The translations under genes and the position numbers were made by a program. Positions 1 through 12,835 of a DNA stretch of 64,000 nt are shown here, in pieces. The stretch's first letter is position 1. Every line of letters starts with the position of its first letter. Source of the DNA: Meandrina meandrites (taxonomy: Eukaryota > Cnidaria > Anthozoa > Scleractinia > Meandrinidae). Below the pieces are notes generated by a model. The model saw nothing but the letters and a program-made list of their open reading frames with translations. It was not told where the DNA came from and made no database searches. The DNA lies in assembly GCA_963693305.1 (NCBI GenBank), contig OY855905.1:29656937-29720936 (forward strand), given 5' to 3'.

Positions 1-112
1 TTTATTTGTTATATGTACAAAATACATTTTAAGAAAATAAGGAGTAGAATTATTAAGTATATTTTGAGTTTTGGACTTGACCATTTTCATTATTATCTAA
101 ATAATATTGCAG

Positions 113-3100
113 TGGTGAGCCTATCCCACATGTGGAGTACACACAGGATGAGATTAAGACATGGTAAGGGATAAAAATTAAAAATAGCATTTCTTTTATA
201 GTTAAATAATCTTATTAATATTATTGATATTGAATTATTAAAAGACCACTATTCCTTGAAGTGGCATATAAGCATCCCTCGTCTCTTCTTCCCCTTATGA
301 AAACATGCAGCGCCATGAGTCAAAAGACCCAAGTAAGAGAGAATGTGGTATTTCTCTAGGTGGTGATTTTTTAACTATTGAATTGTCTGAAAATGAGTAG
401 ACTTAAGTGTTATTAAATCATGTCATTACGCTGTAGGAATTTGGTGTTTACGGAGTTAACCAAGCTGTACCCTACTCATGCTTGTCGTGAACACAATTAT
501 GTGTGGCCGCTGTTGGTGCAGAACTGCGGTTACAGGTAGGTTTATTGTTATAAAATAAATGTAATCAAAATGCAGAGTGTTACACATTTATTGCATGGCT
601 ACAAGCATGATTGCCTAGTAGCAAGTGTGTTAAAACCCTGAATTCAGAGGTACAGGGTTTGCAGTCTTTCCAGTGCTCTTAAGTTGTATTGTTAGGCAAG
701 ACAATTTGCTCTCCCAATGAATCTTTCAACCCGTTAGCCATGATGACCATGAAAAATCAAATGCATGGTCCTCCTATTTCTATGCAATCATGATCCTTCT
801 TTTTTATGGTTATGGGGCTCCACTCTGTGGCACTTCGGGCAGCTGGGAGCTCCGCTAATAATAATTATTTTGCTACATGTTATACTGTAATTATTATTCA
901 CTGGTTTTAGGAACAGTTCTGTTCTTTGCACTCACAGGCTGGATAACATTCCACAGCAGGATGAAGTGTCCAAGTTTTTGAAAGGTATACTGTAAGGCAC
1001 TATTAAATAACTAGACTACGAACCCAAGTTTTCTATGAGAGAATAGTCAACAAGTTGCAACAAAGTAGACTATCTATCATATACCCCATTCACACCAAAG
1101 TTTAAATATGTTTAAAAGCTGTTTAGTTAAATACTGTTTAAAATTGTTTTCCTCGTAGAAGTTGCTACCTGATGTTTGTCGACTTCAAATTTAGCGCAGT
1201 GAAAGCACAAGTTAGCGCTTACTGGAATTGTATGCAAAATTTAGTCTTTCAGTCTTTTGTCGCTGATTTTCATTTTGTTTAACCCGGTTTAACTAAACAT
1301 GTTTTGTTGGTGTGAATGGGGTAATAGAAAACGAGGGCAAGTAGTCTAATTGTTTAGTAGAGACTCAAAAGAATTGTTCCTTCAAAGATCAAGGTGTGTG
1401 AGATTGTGTTCTATCAGAAAATAGAAAACAGTGGGAGAACCAATCAGATTGGGACATTTCCATTAGAATGTGGCTTAGTTTCGACTAACAGTTATTATTA
1501 TTTGGGGAAAATCCTTGACTTTTAGCACCATAAAGAAGTAACTAGGTACCTGCCCCCCTTTTCTCCCCTCCCCCCGCAGATGAGATGCTAGTCTATCACA
1601 AGGTTACCCCCAGCACTTAATTTGCCAGTGCCATGTACCTGACTGAGAGTTATGTGTCTTGCCCAAGAATGCAACACAATTACCCCAGGTAGGCCTCGAA
1701 CCTGGACTGCTCAACCCAGTGTCCAGCGCACTACCATCAAGCTCACCATGCCTGTCCCACCATGATGAAGTAATCACATATAAAATTAGTCATTCAAAAA
1801 TAATTACCTGTAGAATAAATATTGCAACTGATCCACCCACTGACCTATTGACTGGGAGAAACCAACTGCTTGCATTCTATTGTTTTAGTAATAATGTTAT
1901 TATTCTTCAGAGTGTTCAGGATTTACTCTTCGTCCTGTCGCGGGCCTCCTGTCATCTCGGGACTTTCTTGCCGGGCTCGCCTTCCGTTGTTTCCATGCCA
2001 CTCAGTACATCCGCCACGGCTCCACACCCATGTACACGCCCGAACCGTAAGTAATTGTTATTTCCTGGAATGTAGATTTCTGTCCTCAGTATCAGTTCAT
2101 ATGTCAAGCACTTAGATGAGGAGAACGTTTAAAAGATTATCAACTTAAATTCTACATCTGCTTAAAGTATAACAAATTAAGTACAGCATTCAGTTAGGAT
2201 GACAATTAGTAATTACTAAGAAAATAAATTAATTCATTTACCTGGAAAAGTTTTTAGCATATGACTTCTTGTTATGGTATGAATGCATTGTCAAGTAATT
2301 AGGTCAGGAGGAAAAGAAAATATTTCTTATCAACTTTACAACAATCATTAAGGACAATAACAAAAAAAGACGAGGCTTTTTAAATAAATGAAAATAAATT
2401 ACCTCTATTTAGACACGGTAGTATTTAAAGCTAGAAGCTTGTGGGGCCGTGTATTCCCGATCGAATTGGAATTTTTCCCTTCCTGGAAAAATGGCGGACA
2501 TCTGTAGAAAGGCTGGTCGAGCACATGAAAGCGAGGCAAGCAAGTGTTGCGTGACGAGTCAACCTCTGCGTTGAAGGCTACGCTTCAATGAAAACAGGAG
2601 CAAATTGAAAACGAAACGGCAATTCTCGTAAAATTCTCAATTTCTATTCCTAAGTGATAGTTTTTTTTGTTTTTTTTCAGGCTTGGTGAAAATGTCTGCT
2701 TTCTTGCCTTGCAACCACTTTGTCATTATGGCAAAAAAAATTGCTATTAATGTGCTGCGGGTATTCGAAATGACGGCTTGGCCAGCTTTGTAATTGTTTT
2801 ACATCATAACAACAAAATAAACCACATTTAGTGAAGACGCCGGGCTCATAGCGGTTCAGAAAAGCTGAAAATATCATACGCAGTACGAATGTTACGTTGC
2901 AAGTAACTGTAGCTAAATACAGTGCGACTACCAGCGCAACGAATGATGAAGATTTCGCTCCCAATCGAGTTCGCACCCACCGAGTTTTCTGCCTACCTTT
3001 TTCGATTTCGCTCCCACCGATCACTAACGTAGTCACATTTTTCTCACGCTTAAAGAACGAGAAATATTCTAGGTCGTACATTTGGAGCGAACTCCGTCGT

Positions 3101-6100
3101 TTTTGGAAGCGAACGCGGCAAGTGGGTACGAACCCCGGGGTGGGGGGGGGGGGGGGGGTGACTCCCATATGAAATGGACGGGGATGCTCGTTGTCTCGCT
3201 TAGGGGTGTAAATTTCGGATTTTGGTCTCGCTTAGGGTGTTCTGGGCAAAATGTCATTATTTTTAGCCGTCAAGGTCTCGTTTAGGGTTGCACGCGAAGA
3301 AATAACAAAAAAGAAAGAATTTTGATTCGTTATATTTACTCTTTTAGGGGTCTGCATAACGTTCGGCCACACCCAGATTGGTCTCTTTTAGGGGTTAAAT
3401 TCAAAATTTTCGACGAGCATCCCCGTCCCTTCCATATGGGAGTCCCCCTCCCCAGGGTGCGAGCTCGACTGGGTGCGGTATCTCCTGCTACCATCGCAGC
3501 AGGCCAATATCCGAGGCCAATATCTGTAAATCATAAATCATAACCTCTTTTGTGTCATGACAGAAGAAGACTTCGCGATTTAATCTAAATTTTTGGGGGA
3601 CTCATCGGGCTTCTTAGTGAGTAAATGTGAAAGTTCAACTTTAAAACGTTCAATCTTGTTTTTGAAAGGCAATTTTGAAATTCCGCATCACCAAGTGTAC
3701 CTCCGTCGTGAATCAATGGCATCAATTCCTGAAATATTTTATATCTGCGGCCTGAACTGCGACAAAAATTTGGACACAACATTGCAGATTTGACCGCTTC
3801 TGAAGACCATTCGAATCGATAATGTGCATGTATGATAACAACGTGTGCTGCAATACACCGAAACATTTTTTACTATAAATGTTATGTATTCTCGTGAATA
3901 CATTGTGTATTGACGGCATCCGTCGTCACGGTTCGTGCATACTCTATAATTAAATACATATAAAATAATGGCAAGGGTCCTGCTCCACCTTCCCTGCTTT
4001 CATGTCCTCGACTCAGACAATCCACGGGATACGGGCGTCCTCCATTGTGTTTCGAAGTTATTCTATAAAACGTTAGCCATTCTCGTCCCCAGAGACCGCG
4101 ATCCTTTTGGTCTGCGCCAGGAACCGAGACCTCTGGCCGTTAGCCTGCAAAGCCAGCAAATATACAGTCTAGTCGCCTGTTGCATGCTGTGGGTAGAGTG
4201 GTTTCATTCACGACACGTCACACAATCTTCCTCTCCATGAACGCCCGTTCATGGGGAGCCTGTGCTCATCAAACTAGAAGAGACATCTAATTTTCTTTTT
4301 ATTTGTCTTTCTTCAGCGATATAGTCCACGAACTCATAGGGCACGTACCACTTTTCGCAGATCCCGATTTTGCTCAGTTCAGTCAAGTAAGTAACGTTAT
4401 TTGTGTTAAGGCCATCTTGAATTTTGACCGGGATTTTGAATACGCGGACGGCTGGTACGAGGTCTGGAATTATTAATAATGGGGTCTTGGACGGCCGGGA
4501 AAATTCGGAAATTCTCGGAGCATCCGATCGCTTACCGAGAATCAAGGTGTGAAAAATCTGGTTTGTCATCGTGGCATGTCTTTACTACTAGTTTGGAGAA
4601 CAAAAGTGATATCCGAGAAACTAACCGGAAGTAAAAATGTGACTTTCTGTGCTTTGCAATTATGCAATCTTTGAACACTGTCATTTCAATTTTATCCCTT
4701 ACATCTTTTCTAGAGCTCCGAGCACTTATCTAATCCAGATGGGGTTGAACTGAGAGCTGTGTGAGAATTGGTCAAAATCTTAGCTGAGGAATGACGCGTT
4801 TTTAACTGATAGCTAAGATCTGAGATCGGCAGAATTTACTGATAGCTGAGAAATGCGCTGAAATTTTAACTGATAGCTGAGATTCCGGAACTCCATGTTA
4901 AATGACTGCGTATTTAAAACTCAAAATGGCTGCCACACAAAAGACATATTCAACTCAATGTTTTTCCTTTCATCTATCTCTAATTAATTTGATGCGAGCC
5001 ACCCCTCCCCCCCTTGTAGATTTTTGGGTGTTCCAAGGGGGTGGGGTAAAACATGGAAAGTGACACATCAGTGGCTGACTTGCCACTTCATGAATGTGAC
5101 GTCTTCCCAGTTTTATTATGAATAGAAAGCGTGAGAGAGATGTAATTTTATGGGTCGATGACCCTTCCTTCTTAATGCTTCATATTCCGATGTATTTATT
5201 GATTTTCCAACAGGAAATCGGTTTGGCAAGTTTAGGAGCTCCAGATGAATGGATTGAAAAACTTGCAACGGTAAGACTTTTCCTATACTTACGGTCGCGG
5301 GAGACTGAGTACCAAGTCTGATTGAGAATTGATTACCCATGATCACTCGTACTCCCCGTTTTTGGAGTTGTTGCCAAGCAACGTGCATGACATAAGCATG
5401 ACGTTTTTTATTGTCCGTTTTGTGTAGCTGTACTGGTTCACTATTGAGTTTGGACTGTGTAGACAGGAAGGAAAAGTCAAGGCTTATGGAGCAGGACTGT
5501 TAAGTTCTTTCGGGGAGCTTCAGGTATGTGGATGGATATAGTTGTGACATGTTTAGTTAGTATGTTTTTAGCTTTTACAAATATTGTTAAGTGCCATTGG
5601 ACTTAACGGAATTTGGTGCTATAAAATTTGTTATTTATTAGTAGAATTATTTTTTTTCCCGACTTAGATCAAGCTGAATCATCAAAAACCATTGCTTTGA
5701 AAAAGGACTCAGGGTTCAAAATAAAATTTCGTTTTTAGCCTGAATTTGTCGGCTTTTTTGTCAAGGCTCATTTTTTTCCCGGCTGTTAAGCTAGAGCCAT
5801 GCGTTTTCAAGGGACACAATCCATATGCATACATGACGTACCCATAGGCTTGCAATGCATTCTGGGGCGATTTCAAATACAGTCGGCCATTTGCAAGTTT
5901 TCCGAACTGAAAATATTTTACGGCAAAGCAAAAGAATGGATTGGAGCAATTTGACTTCTTTTCTTACTTTGAATGTTTGAGAAGTAAATAAGATCTTCCA
6001 ATATAATTTTCTGGAGGGACACAATACCCGAGAAGGTTGGGCGGCCCGTTATTCATCTTAACACAGAAATGAAGTTGCCACATTGGCGACTAAACCGCAA

Positions 6101-7580
6101 AACCAGAAGTTTTAGTCGCCAAAGATGAAAGTTTGGTCGCGTTAGCCACCAGTGAGTCGCACTTTCTAGCCCTGTAGCTGCTTTATTGTCTGATATAAAA
6201 TGTTTCCTTCAACTTACAGCAACTTTGATTTCAGTTGACCGATCAAGGCGTGATATTTTATATTTCTTCGGTAAAAAGTAGCCGGCAAGTGTCGTCAAAG
6301 TGCCGGCTAACGCCGACAGCCGGCTGCTATTTTGAACCCTGGGACTGATTATTCTGCACTCAGTTCATGTAGTGAGACAATAGTGAGATACCCAATGACA
6401 TATTATGCCACGTAATACACCGTCTTGTGAAACCTTAGACTAGGCTCGATTACCAGCCGCTGTCCGGGAAAATGAGCCCGCGCTCACTCTATGGTTGGCG
6501 ACCTATTTTGAATAAAGGCGATAACAGTTTAATTGTGATGAAATGGGGCAAAAGTTTAGACAAACATAAAAATTTAATGAGGAAAAACATAAAACTTAGA
6601 CTACGTTAATAGAATTTAATGGAAATATTAGTAACGTGTTATGATTTCCTTTTGCTGTAGTACTGTTTGACCGATGAGCCAGAACAGAGGCGTTTTGAGC
6701 CAGAGAAGATTGTAGTTCAAAGCTATCCTATAACCAAGTATCAACCGGTGTATTTTGTGGCTGACAGTTTCCAGTCTGCAAAGGAAAAAGTCAGGTAACT
6801 TGATGATCACAGTCTTTGCGTTTCTTGGTAAACTCTTTTCCAGTCGCGTAACCCTTTCGCTCCCCATTTCCGCCCATGTCACTGGAACTGTGCGCGAGTC
6901 AAGGAGATGATTCGGGTACGATCGGAGACAAATCGGCTCCAATCGAACTGATTTCGTCTTCCGATACATGCGTCAAGTGACGCTCTGCATATGAAAAATC
7001 AGTGACAGCAGGGCGTGCAGGTAGTGCTTTACCGCTCCTGTGTTGTCGATGAGGAAAGCAGATAAGCTTTTCACGGTATCACCCACTATCTCTCGGAACG
7101 GGGCAGGCCTTTTACTATGAAAACGACATTACAAGTCACAGCAATGCACCAAGAAAGCAATAGAGCTTTTGTTTACAACGGACGATTGAAGGGCTTTTCC
7201 TCGTTTTCGCTGATGAAGGCTGCTTCATAGGCTTAAGTACAATTTTGGATGGCTTGCTGGTATTAATTGAGGTTGTTGGGGCAGCGTAGAAATCGACGTT
7301 CAAATTCAAACTGTTTTCAATAACCCGTATGACTTTTAATTAACAGCCTTACTATCAGATGGTTTATTGGATCTACTACTAAGCATTGTTAAACGTGGGT
7401 ATGCTTTTGTTTACTTTCAGGGAGTTTGCTGCCAAAATTCCCAGGCCATTCTCGGTTCGTTACAACCCGTATACACAGTCTGTGGAAGTCCTGGATTCTA
7501 AGGACCAGATAATGAAATTGGCCAATGACATCAGAGGTGACGTGTGCACCCTGCACGACGCGCTCAGCAAATACGAATAG
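113..7580 (+). CDS. PAH: Phenylalanine hydroxylase-type aromatic amino acid hydroxylase (3' nine exons, 5'-partial)
   Basis: Biopterin-dependent, iron-containing monooxygenase that converts phenylalanine to tyrosine in the cytosol. Nine exons join in one frame of 282 codons plus stop: 113-163, 437-535, 938-984, 1911-2046, 4317-4386, 5214-5270, 5428-5523, 6661-6794 and 7421-7580. All have AG/GT borders and matching phases. Family blocks seen in order are [84 protein letters not shown] and [11 protein letters not shown]. The SSRDF and YIRHGS forms look more like PAH than tryptophan or tyrosine hydroxylase. The N-terminal ACT domain and earlier exons lie before the window. The stop is TAG at 7578; I see no canonical AATAAA before the foldback at 7982. 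Family identity is nearly certain; PAH rather than another paralogue is likely but needs a tree. Confidence 0.93.
1084..1321. mobile_element. Short inverted-repeat element, TA-flanked (MITE)
   Basis: Termini CCCCATTCACACCAA and TTGGTGTGAATGGGG are perfect inverted repeats, each flanked by TA (1082-1083, 1322-1323). The 238-bp body has no coding potential. TA duplication suggests mariner-type mobilisation. It lies in a PAH intron. Confidence 0.65.
1570..1760 (-). repeat. Degenerate tRNA-derived SINE fragment
   Basis: Resembles the SINEs at 21129-21412, 33198-33469 and 39971-40263: a block like GATGCTAGTCTATCACA, then CTTGCCCAAGAATGCAACAC, then CTCGAACCTGG (reverse of a tRNA B box). Both ends are eroded. 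Lies in the PAH intron upstream of the exon at 1911. Confidence 0.55.
3130..3465. repeat. Inverted-repeat element with poly-G tract
   Basis: Arms at 3161-3195 and 3412-3443 are reverse complements around GGGATGCTCG / CGAGCATCCC. Between them CTCGCTTAGGG-like motifs recur four times. A run of 17 G precedes the left arm (3142-3158). Non-coding; interrupts a PAH intron. Confidence 0.55.
4070..4250. repeat. Dispersed repeat with TCTCGTCCCCAGAG motif
   Basis: ATTCTCGTCCCCAGAG followed by CCGCGATCCTT recurs at 51975-52010. Related TCTCGTTCCCAGAG sequence forms the 66-bp inverted repeat at 49303 and 63302. This marks a dispersed family. Ends are unclear and there is no coding content. Confidence 0.35.
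4317..5523 (+). CDS. PAH: PAH exons 5-7 of the visible set: iron-binding centre
   Basis: Exon 4317-4386 encodes the HELIGH block, whose two histidines are the known iron ligands of the family. Exon 5214-5270 (57 bp) carries the loop [11 protein letters not shown]. Exon 5428-5523 carries FTIEFGLC, whose glutamate is the third iron ligand, followed by the AYGAGLLSS block near the pterin and substrate pocket. All three ligands are intact, so the enzyme should be able to bind iron. The 2.3-kb intron before this block (2047-4316) contains several repeats; the other two introns are 827 and 157 bp. Confidence 0.92.
5710..6341. mobile_element. hAT-like non-autonomous element with 5-bp target duplication
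   Basis: Starts CAGGGTTCAAAATA and ends TATTTTGAACCCTG. It is flanked by a perfect GGACT duplication at 5705-5709 and 6342-6346. CAGGG termini fit the hAT superfamily, and 5-bp duplications fit its hAT5-type branch. The body has several GCCGGC motifs like those in the element at 57943. A second CAGGG-type end facing the other way (ending near 6175) suggests a nested relative. No intact gene. Confidence 0.7.
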
Positions 7581-7981
7581 ACTGAGGAATAAGTGATGAA
7601 TGGATCTGTGGAGTAGTGAAAGAAGCGAATATTTTTTGATAGTTTTAGAAACATTTAGCTGGTTGCCTATACTACTGCATGCAATCAGCGACACCTATGT
7701 AGTGGCCTTGAATTAATTGCTTCTAGAAAAAAAAAACAAAACAAAAAAGTATAGTTTCTTACAAGTAGACTAGTCTTTCTGAATGGGACACGTTAGAATC
7801 CAGCACCAACTAACCGTTCTAGAAAAGTGTTTTTATCTGTGAGAGAGGGTCAGAGAGGTGTCCATTAAGGGTGGTTAAGTGTAGTCAACTGAAAAAAGAA
7901 TACAATTTTCACCTGGTCTCCTATTTTGGAATATAAAAAACTTGTAATAGGCTGGCGGTGTGTTGGAATCAAGCTATTTAA

Positions 7982-9575
7982 GGTGTCTCTCTACAGTTTT
8001 TCTGGACCATACCAAACATTTTCATTTGGCCGTTTAGCAAACTTCCCGGACTCGAATCGATGTGAAATTTACACCAGTTATTGGAATTGGATTGAAGTTT
8101 GATATTATATATTTTATGAAAATCGATATTTCCATGGTAACGATAAACAGAAAAACTAGATATCAGTTAAACTTGAATTCTACGTGAATAAGATTTGACG
8201 TAGAAAAACTAACACCAGTATCTGAAACTAGGGTGTACTGCACATCAAATACACAAGAATAAAAAAAATCTGTATGTTTGATTTCGAATAAATCGAAAAT
8301 ATATTTCAAACCATGCTTTTTGCATTATAATGATAAACGGACCGATTTGAAGACACTGCTTTGATGAAATTACTTCGAAATAACACCAAAATGTGTATTA
8401 ACTTATCTTTCGTCGCCGTGAAAGTTTCTGTTGATTTTCGTTATCGCGATCCCGAGAACTGGATTTTTTCATACGGTCACTACCAATGTAATTTTTGGTA
8501 AATTTTCTACTTTTAGCGCGTTTTCGAAAATCTCCAAAACGGCTCCAACGATTTTTTTAAAACTTTCGCAACACATGTTTGATAATGCAAAGAATTTAAT
8601 TCCAAAGTTTTATTAACGTTGATTTACTGGAACACGTCCGAAGTTATCCTTAAAGAAGGCATTCGAACCGACGAAAATGTTGCGTTACAAATTCAGCGTT
8701 CGCAATTTATGCTAAAATATTCAAATCAATGTTTTTTACATTCCATCTTGATAAATACAGTTCGTTGCTATTGTTTTCAATATTGTGTTTTTTCCCTCAC
8801 TCTTTTGGATGGAATGTAAAAAACATTGATTTGAATATTTTAGCATAAATTGCGAACGCTGAATTTGTAACGCAACATTTTCGTTAGTTCGAACACCTTC
8901 TTTAAGGATAAATTTGGACATGTTCCAGTAAATCAACGTTAATAAAACTTTGGAATTAAATTCTTTGCATTATCAAGCATGTGTTGCGAAAGTTTTAAAA
9001 AAATCGTTGGAGCCGTTTTGGAGATTTTCGAAAAAGCGCTAAAAGTAGAAAATTTACCAAAAATTACATTGGTAGTGACCGTATGAAAAAATCCAATTCT
9101 CGGGATCGCGATAACGAAAATCAACAAAACTTTCACGGCGACGAAAGATAAGTTAAATACACATTTTGGTGTTATTTCGAAGTAATTTCATCAAAGCAGT
9201 GTCTGCGTCTCGGTCCGTTTATCATTATAATGCAAAAAGCATGGTTTGAAATATATTTTCGATTTATTCGAAATCAAACATACAGATTTTTTTTATTCTT
9301 GTATATTTGATTTGCAGTACACCATAGTTTCAGATTCTGGTGTTAGTTTTTTACATCAAATCGCATTCGCGTAGAATTCCAGTTTAACTGATATCTTGTT
9401 TTTCTGTTTGTCGTTGCCATGGAAATATCGATTTTCCTAAAAAATATATCGTATCAAACTTCAATCCAATTTCAATATCTGGTGTAAATTTCACAACGAT
9501 CCGAGTCCGGGAAGTTTGCTAAGCGGCCAAATGAAAATGTTCGGTATGGTCCAGAAAAAACTGTAGAGAGACACC
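7982..9575. mobile_element. Large foldback element, TTAA-flanked (1.6 kb)
   Basis: Left arm 7982-8747 and right arm 8808-9575 are nearly perfect reverse complements (about 767 bp each) around a 60-bp loop. Termini are GGTGTCTCTC / GAGAGACACC, with TTAA on both sides (7978-7981, 9576-9579). TTAA duplications are typical of piggyBac and Kolobok transposons. Open frames in the arms mirror each other and are palindrome artefacts. It begins about 400 bp after the PAH stop codon and could form a long RNA hairpin if transcribed. Confidence 0.85.
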
Positions 9576-10012
9576 TTAAACTGGACCATATTGTAAGCTT
9601 ATATTTAAGCCATTTTTATGTAGAACCTGAATGTGTGGTAGTATTTAATGAGCAATTGTAAACACAAAATTAAATTTCTGGACTGTTTAACAGCACGCTG
9701 TAGTTTGTGATATTACTTTAAAGTGAGTGCATGGCGTGATTTTAATCCCTCTGTCCCTAGCTGTTTTTTTTTTATATTTTCCGTTTCCTCGTCGGTTCGT
9801 TTAGCTTATTCTCTAAGGCTGACACTGGATGGCCTGTCGGAAATTGGGCATCGCCCTTCGTGCTCTTAAAAGTGGCATATAATGTAGACTTGTTCCAAAT
9901 CCTTCGTTAGATTCCCAGGATACCGCTTGATACGGAAAGTACTTTCAGCACTGTTGCAGGCTTGAAAATCAAAATGGCGGCTGATCTCGGCTACGAGCCG
10001 TTCGTGAATTTA

Positions 10013-10401
10013 GGCCCTATTTACATGGAAAGAGGATGATCCCTAGTGCTGGTTTCAGTTAACATGCGAAGGGTGGCATTTGGCTCAAACGCTAGGAACA
10101 TCCCAGCGCTAGTATCGTCCTATCTGAGATGTAGGATGATCCCAGCGCCTGGAATATTCTAGGACCATGTAAACTGCTTTATGCTAGGAAAATCCTAGTG
10201 GCCCGGCCTAGCGCTACGGCCAACTTAAAACCTTTTGCATGTAAAGTGAAAACAGAAAACATATGGCCCTAGGATGATCTGCCTTATAGGATCTTCCTAG
10301 TGCTAAGATTTTTCCTTCCATGTAAACACAAATGAAAAGTTGTTCCGCTTTCTAGGATGATCCTAGTGCTAGCACCTTCCTCCCTCGATGTAAATGGGGC
10401 C
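10013..10401. mobile_element. Harbinger-like MITE, TTA-flanked
   Basis: Termini GGCCCTATTTACAT and ATGTAAATGGGGCC are inverted repeats with TTA at both flanks (10010-10012, 10402-10404). A 3-bp TWA duplication and GGCC ends fit PIF/Harbinger. The 389-bp interior repeats CTAGGATGATCCTAGTGCT-like palindromic units many times. Non-coding. Confidence 0.6.
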
Positions 10402-12781
10402 TTACCGATTTCGCGTGGTTTCATATTTTACATTTTTTGTAAGACGTAAAAACGCGAGCCACTTGGAGCAAGTCCTGCCGATATCGTCGAACTATGCAAA
10501 AACTAACACAATAAATAATGATAATGAAATTGCCTGTGGCGCTTTACCAAAAACGCCAAAGAAAATCCGCTAAGTGGCTATGAGCCACTGAACTCGGAAA
10601 ATGAATTATGGACAGGTGCATGAGAATGTCGAGGCCACTAAACTGAGTTGGTATTTATCCATTTCGGTCAGTGGGTCATGGTACTGCCGGGCTAATAGGT
10701 TCAACGCCTTTTCTTCCTTTTTTCATCAACAACGTCTACAAAAACGCTTCATTTCCCAGTTGGGGAAATGGAATAGACGACAACGACGACGGGTAGAATA
10801 AAAAAAAGCTTGCTCTTTTCCCCATATTATTCGCCCTTTGTATCGGTTTAATTGAATAGTTTTTGTTTTGTTGGAAATTGCAACTATGTTTCCTCGCGTC
10901 TTTCTTTTTTTCCTTTTCTATCAACTTGCTACAGTATAATCCCGATTTCTCGAACCTCGGGGGGAAACGAAAATTAGGCGGCTGAAATAATTATAAGCAC
11001 TTTCAACCCACGCGGGGGCAATTGCCTTTTGAGACTGTACGCATCATTCATGCATATCACTGTTGTCGCCGCTTTAATTCTTTTTTTTTGACGCCTCCAG
11101 AATACCTTAGCTAGCTATGTCTTTACGAGAATGTTTAAACTGAGCGAGGGCCTTAAAGATGGCTATCGGTATAAATGTAGTGTATGACATCGTGCAAATC
11201 CTTTAAAAAAATGTCTTCTATCAATCGGAATACTGGTTTCAGTGATTTCAGTAAGATCCCTCTATTGTGCTGACCTGAACACAGAAATTCCTTGAGCTAC
11301 TGTTAGGATCAGACAGTTTATTATAATTCTGTACAACAACGAGTGCACTAAACTGGCCCATACAGATAACCGTATTTTATAACAATTGTAAAATAAGATA
11401 ACTAAATTAAGGTCCATACAATCATTACAATGTTGGAGGAAAAAAATCGACCATAATTACCCTGGAAGTAGGTGAGTGGGAAAACTGCGAAGTGAAAAGC
11501 TAGCTCAAACTGCTATTACAAGTGTCTTAACATGAATTATATACCTACAAACGCTAATGGCCGAGTTCTCCACTTTTGTCCATGATTTGAACGCAGGTAT
11601 TGTTTAATAATTAAGTACTTCATGTTTGATTGGGCGATTTTCATATTACTTCATATTTGACACAATTATGTGTTTTGTTGAACTTTGATCAATAAGGACA
11701 CTTTGTGATGCTTATTACAAATAGCCTGCATCTCATAATTGTTTAATCCTGGACTTATCTGGAGCTCTCCGGCCGCACTGCTGCTCTGATTGCTAGAAAA
11801 CACAAGGCGCTTCCCCTTCGTATCTAATGGCTATGTAAAATTACGGGTATCAGTGTGATACAGTTGTGTAATCTCACGTGATTGAATTTTATAGCCTAGG
11901 CTGATGTCTTGTGGTCTCGCCATGAGGTTTTACTTAGTCGGTACTGCCTGATCCTATAGCCTATAAAACTACTGAGCCGTTCCATTTCTTGTTGTCTAGA
12001 TTTACATTTATATTATATAGGATCAATAATCTTTTAAAAAAGAAAAAAGAAATCCCAACATGTAGTTATTCTCACAATTTATATTTGACTATAAATATCT
12101 GCGATAAAATAGTGCTTAAAATTATTTTAAAACACTTTTAAAAGCCTTTCGTAAATCCGGCCATATACGTTTCGACTTTGGCTGAATGACACTATCAAGT
12201 CAAAATTAGACACCAAATATAATTAAGTGTACAAGCGTACTATAAAATATAAGCAATAGATCGAGCTGTGAAATACACATACATGTTACGTTAAACAAAG
12301 GGGGGGTTTCACACCTATTAATCAGTCTGCGTATTCAAATTTAGATGAAGTTCCTTAAAAAGCATCTCGCAGATTTAACACTCAAATTTGTATTGGAAAC
12401 GAGTGCGACTGACCCAATCGGCTCCCCGGGAAGAACAATGTTCACTTTTTAATCTGGCTTTAGCGGGTTCTGTTCTTGTATTAAACGAAAGAAGGCAAAC
12501 GCTAAAGGAAGCTGGATGAGCTTTTCTGATTTCGTAACAAAACACGCGATCAATTGCTATGAAAAAAGAATTAAACATATCGCATCGTCACTCGTCCGTG
12601 GACACAAATATTCATAAAAGTAGGTCCGCAACGCATTTAAGCGCAAAAATACCGTATACTCAATTTACCCCCTCCCCTAGATACCGTATACCCAAAGCCC
12701 CTGGCCGTCCCTGTGGTGCTACCAACACCTTACTCCTGATATGTGTGATTAGTATATGTAATCGCATGGGCCCGAGGGCAA
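10402..12781. other. Intergenic sequence without a recognised gene
   Basis: AT-rich; reading frames are short (about 65 codons) and unlike any family I know. No clear inverted-repeat element or SINE was recognised. It separates the PAH-side repeats from the kinase-side repeats. Confidence 0.4.
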
Positions 12782-12802
12782 TTAAGGATTAATTTCACGC
12801 GC

Positions 12803-12835
<33 letters not shown>

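Noticed and set aside
2677..3168. 163-codon minus-strand frame in a PAH intron
   Set aside because: Its N-terminal end is encoded by the poly-G tract and part by an inverted-repeat element; no recognisable domain.
8431..9136. Matching open frames on opposite strands (8431-8616 + and 8939-9136 -)
   Set aside because: They translate almost identically only because the 1.6-kb element is a palindrome; no protein family is evident.
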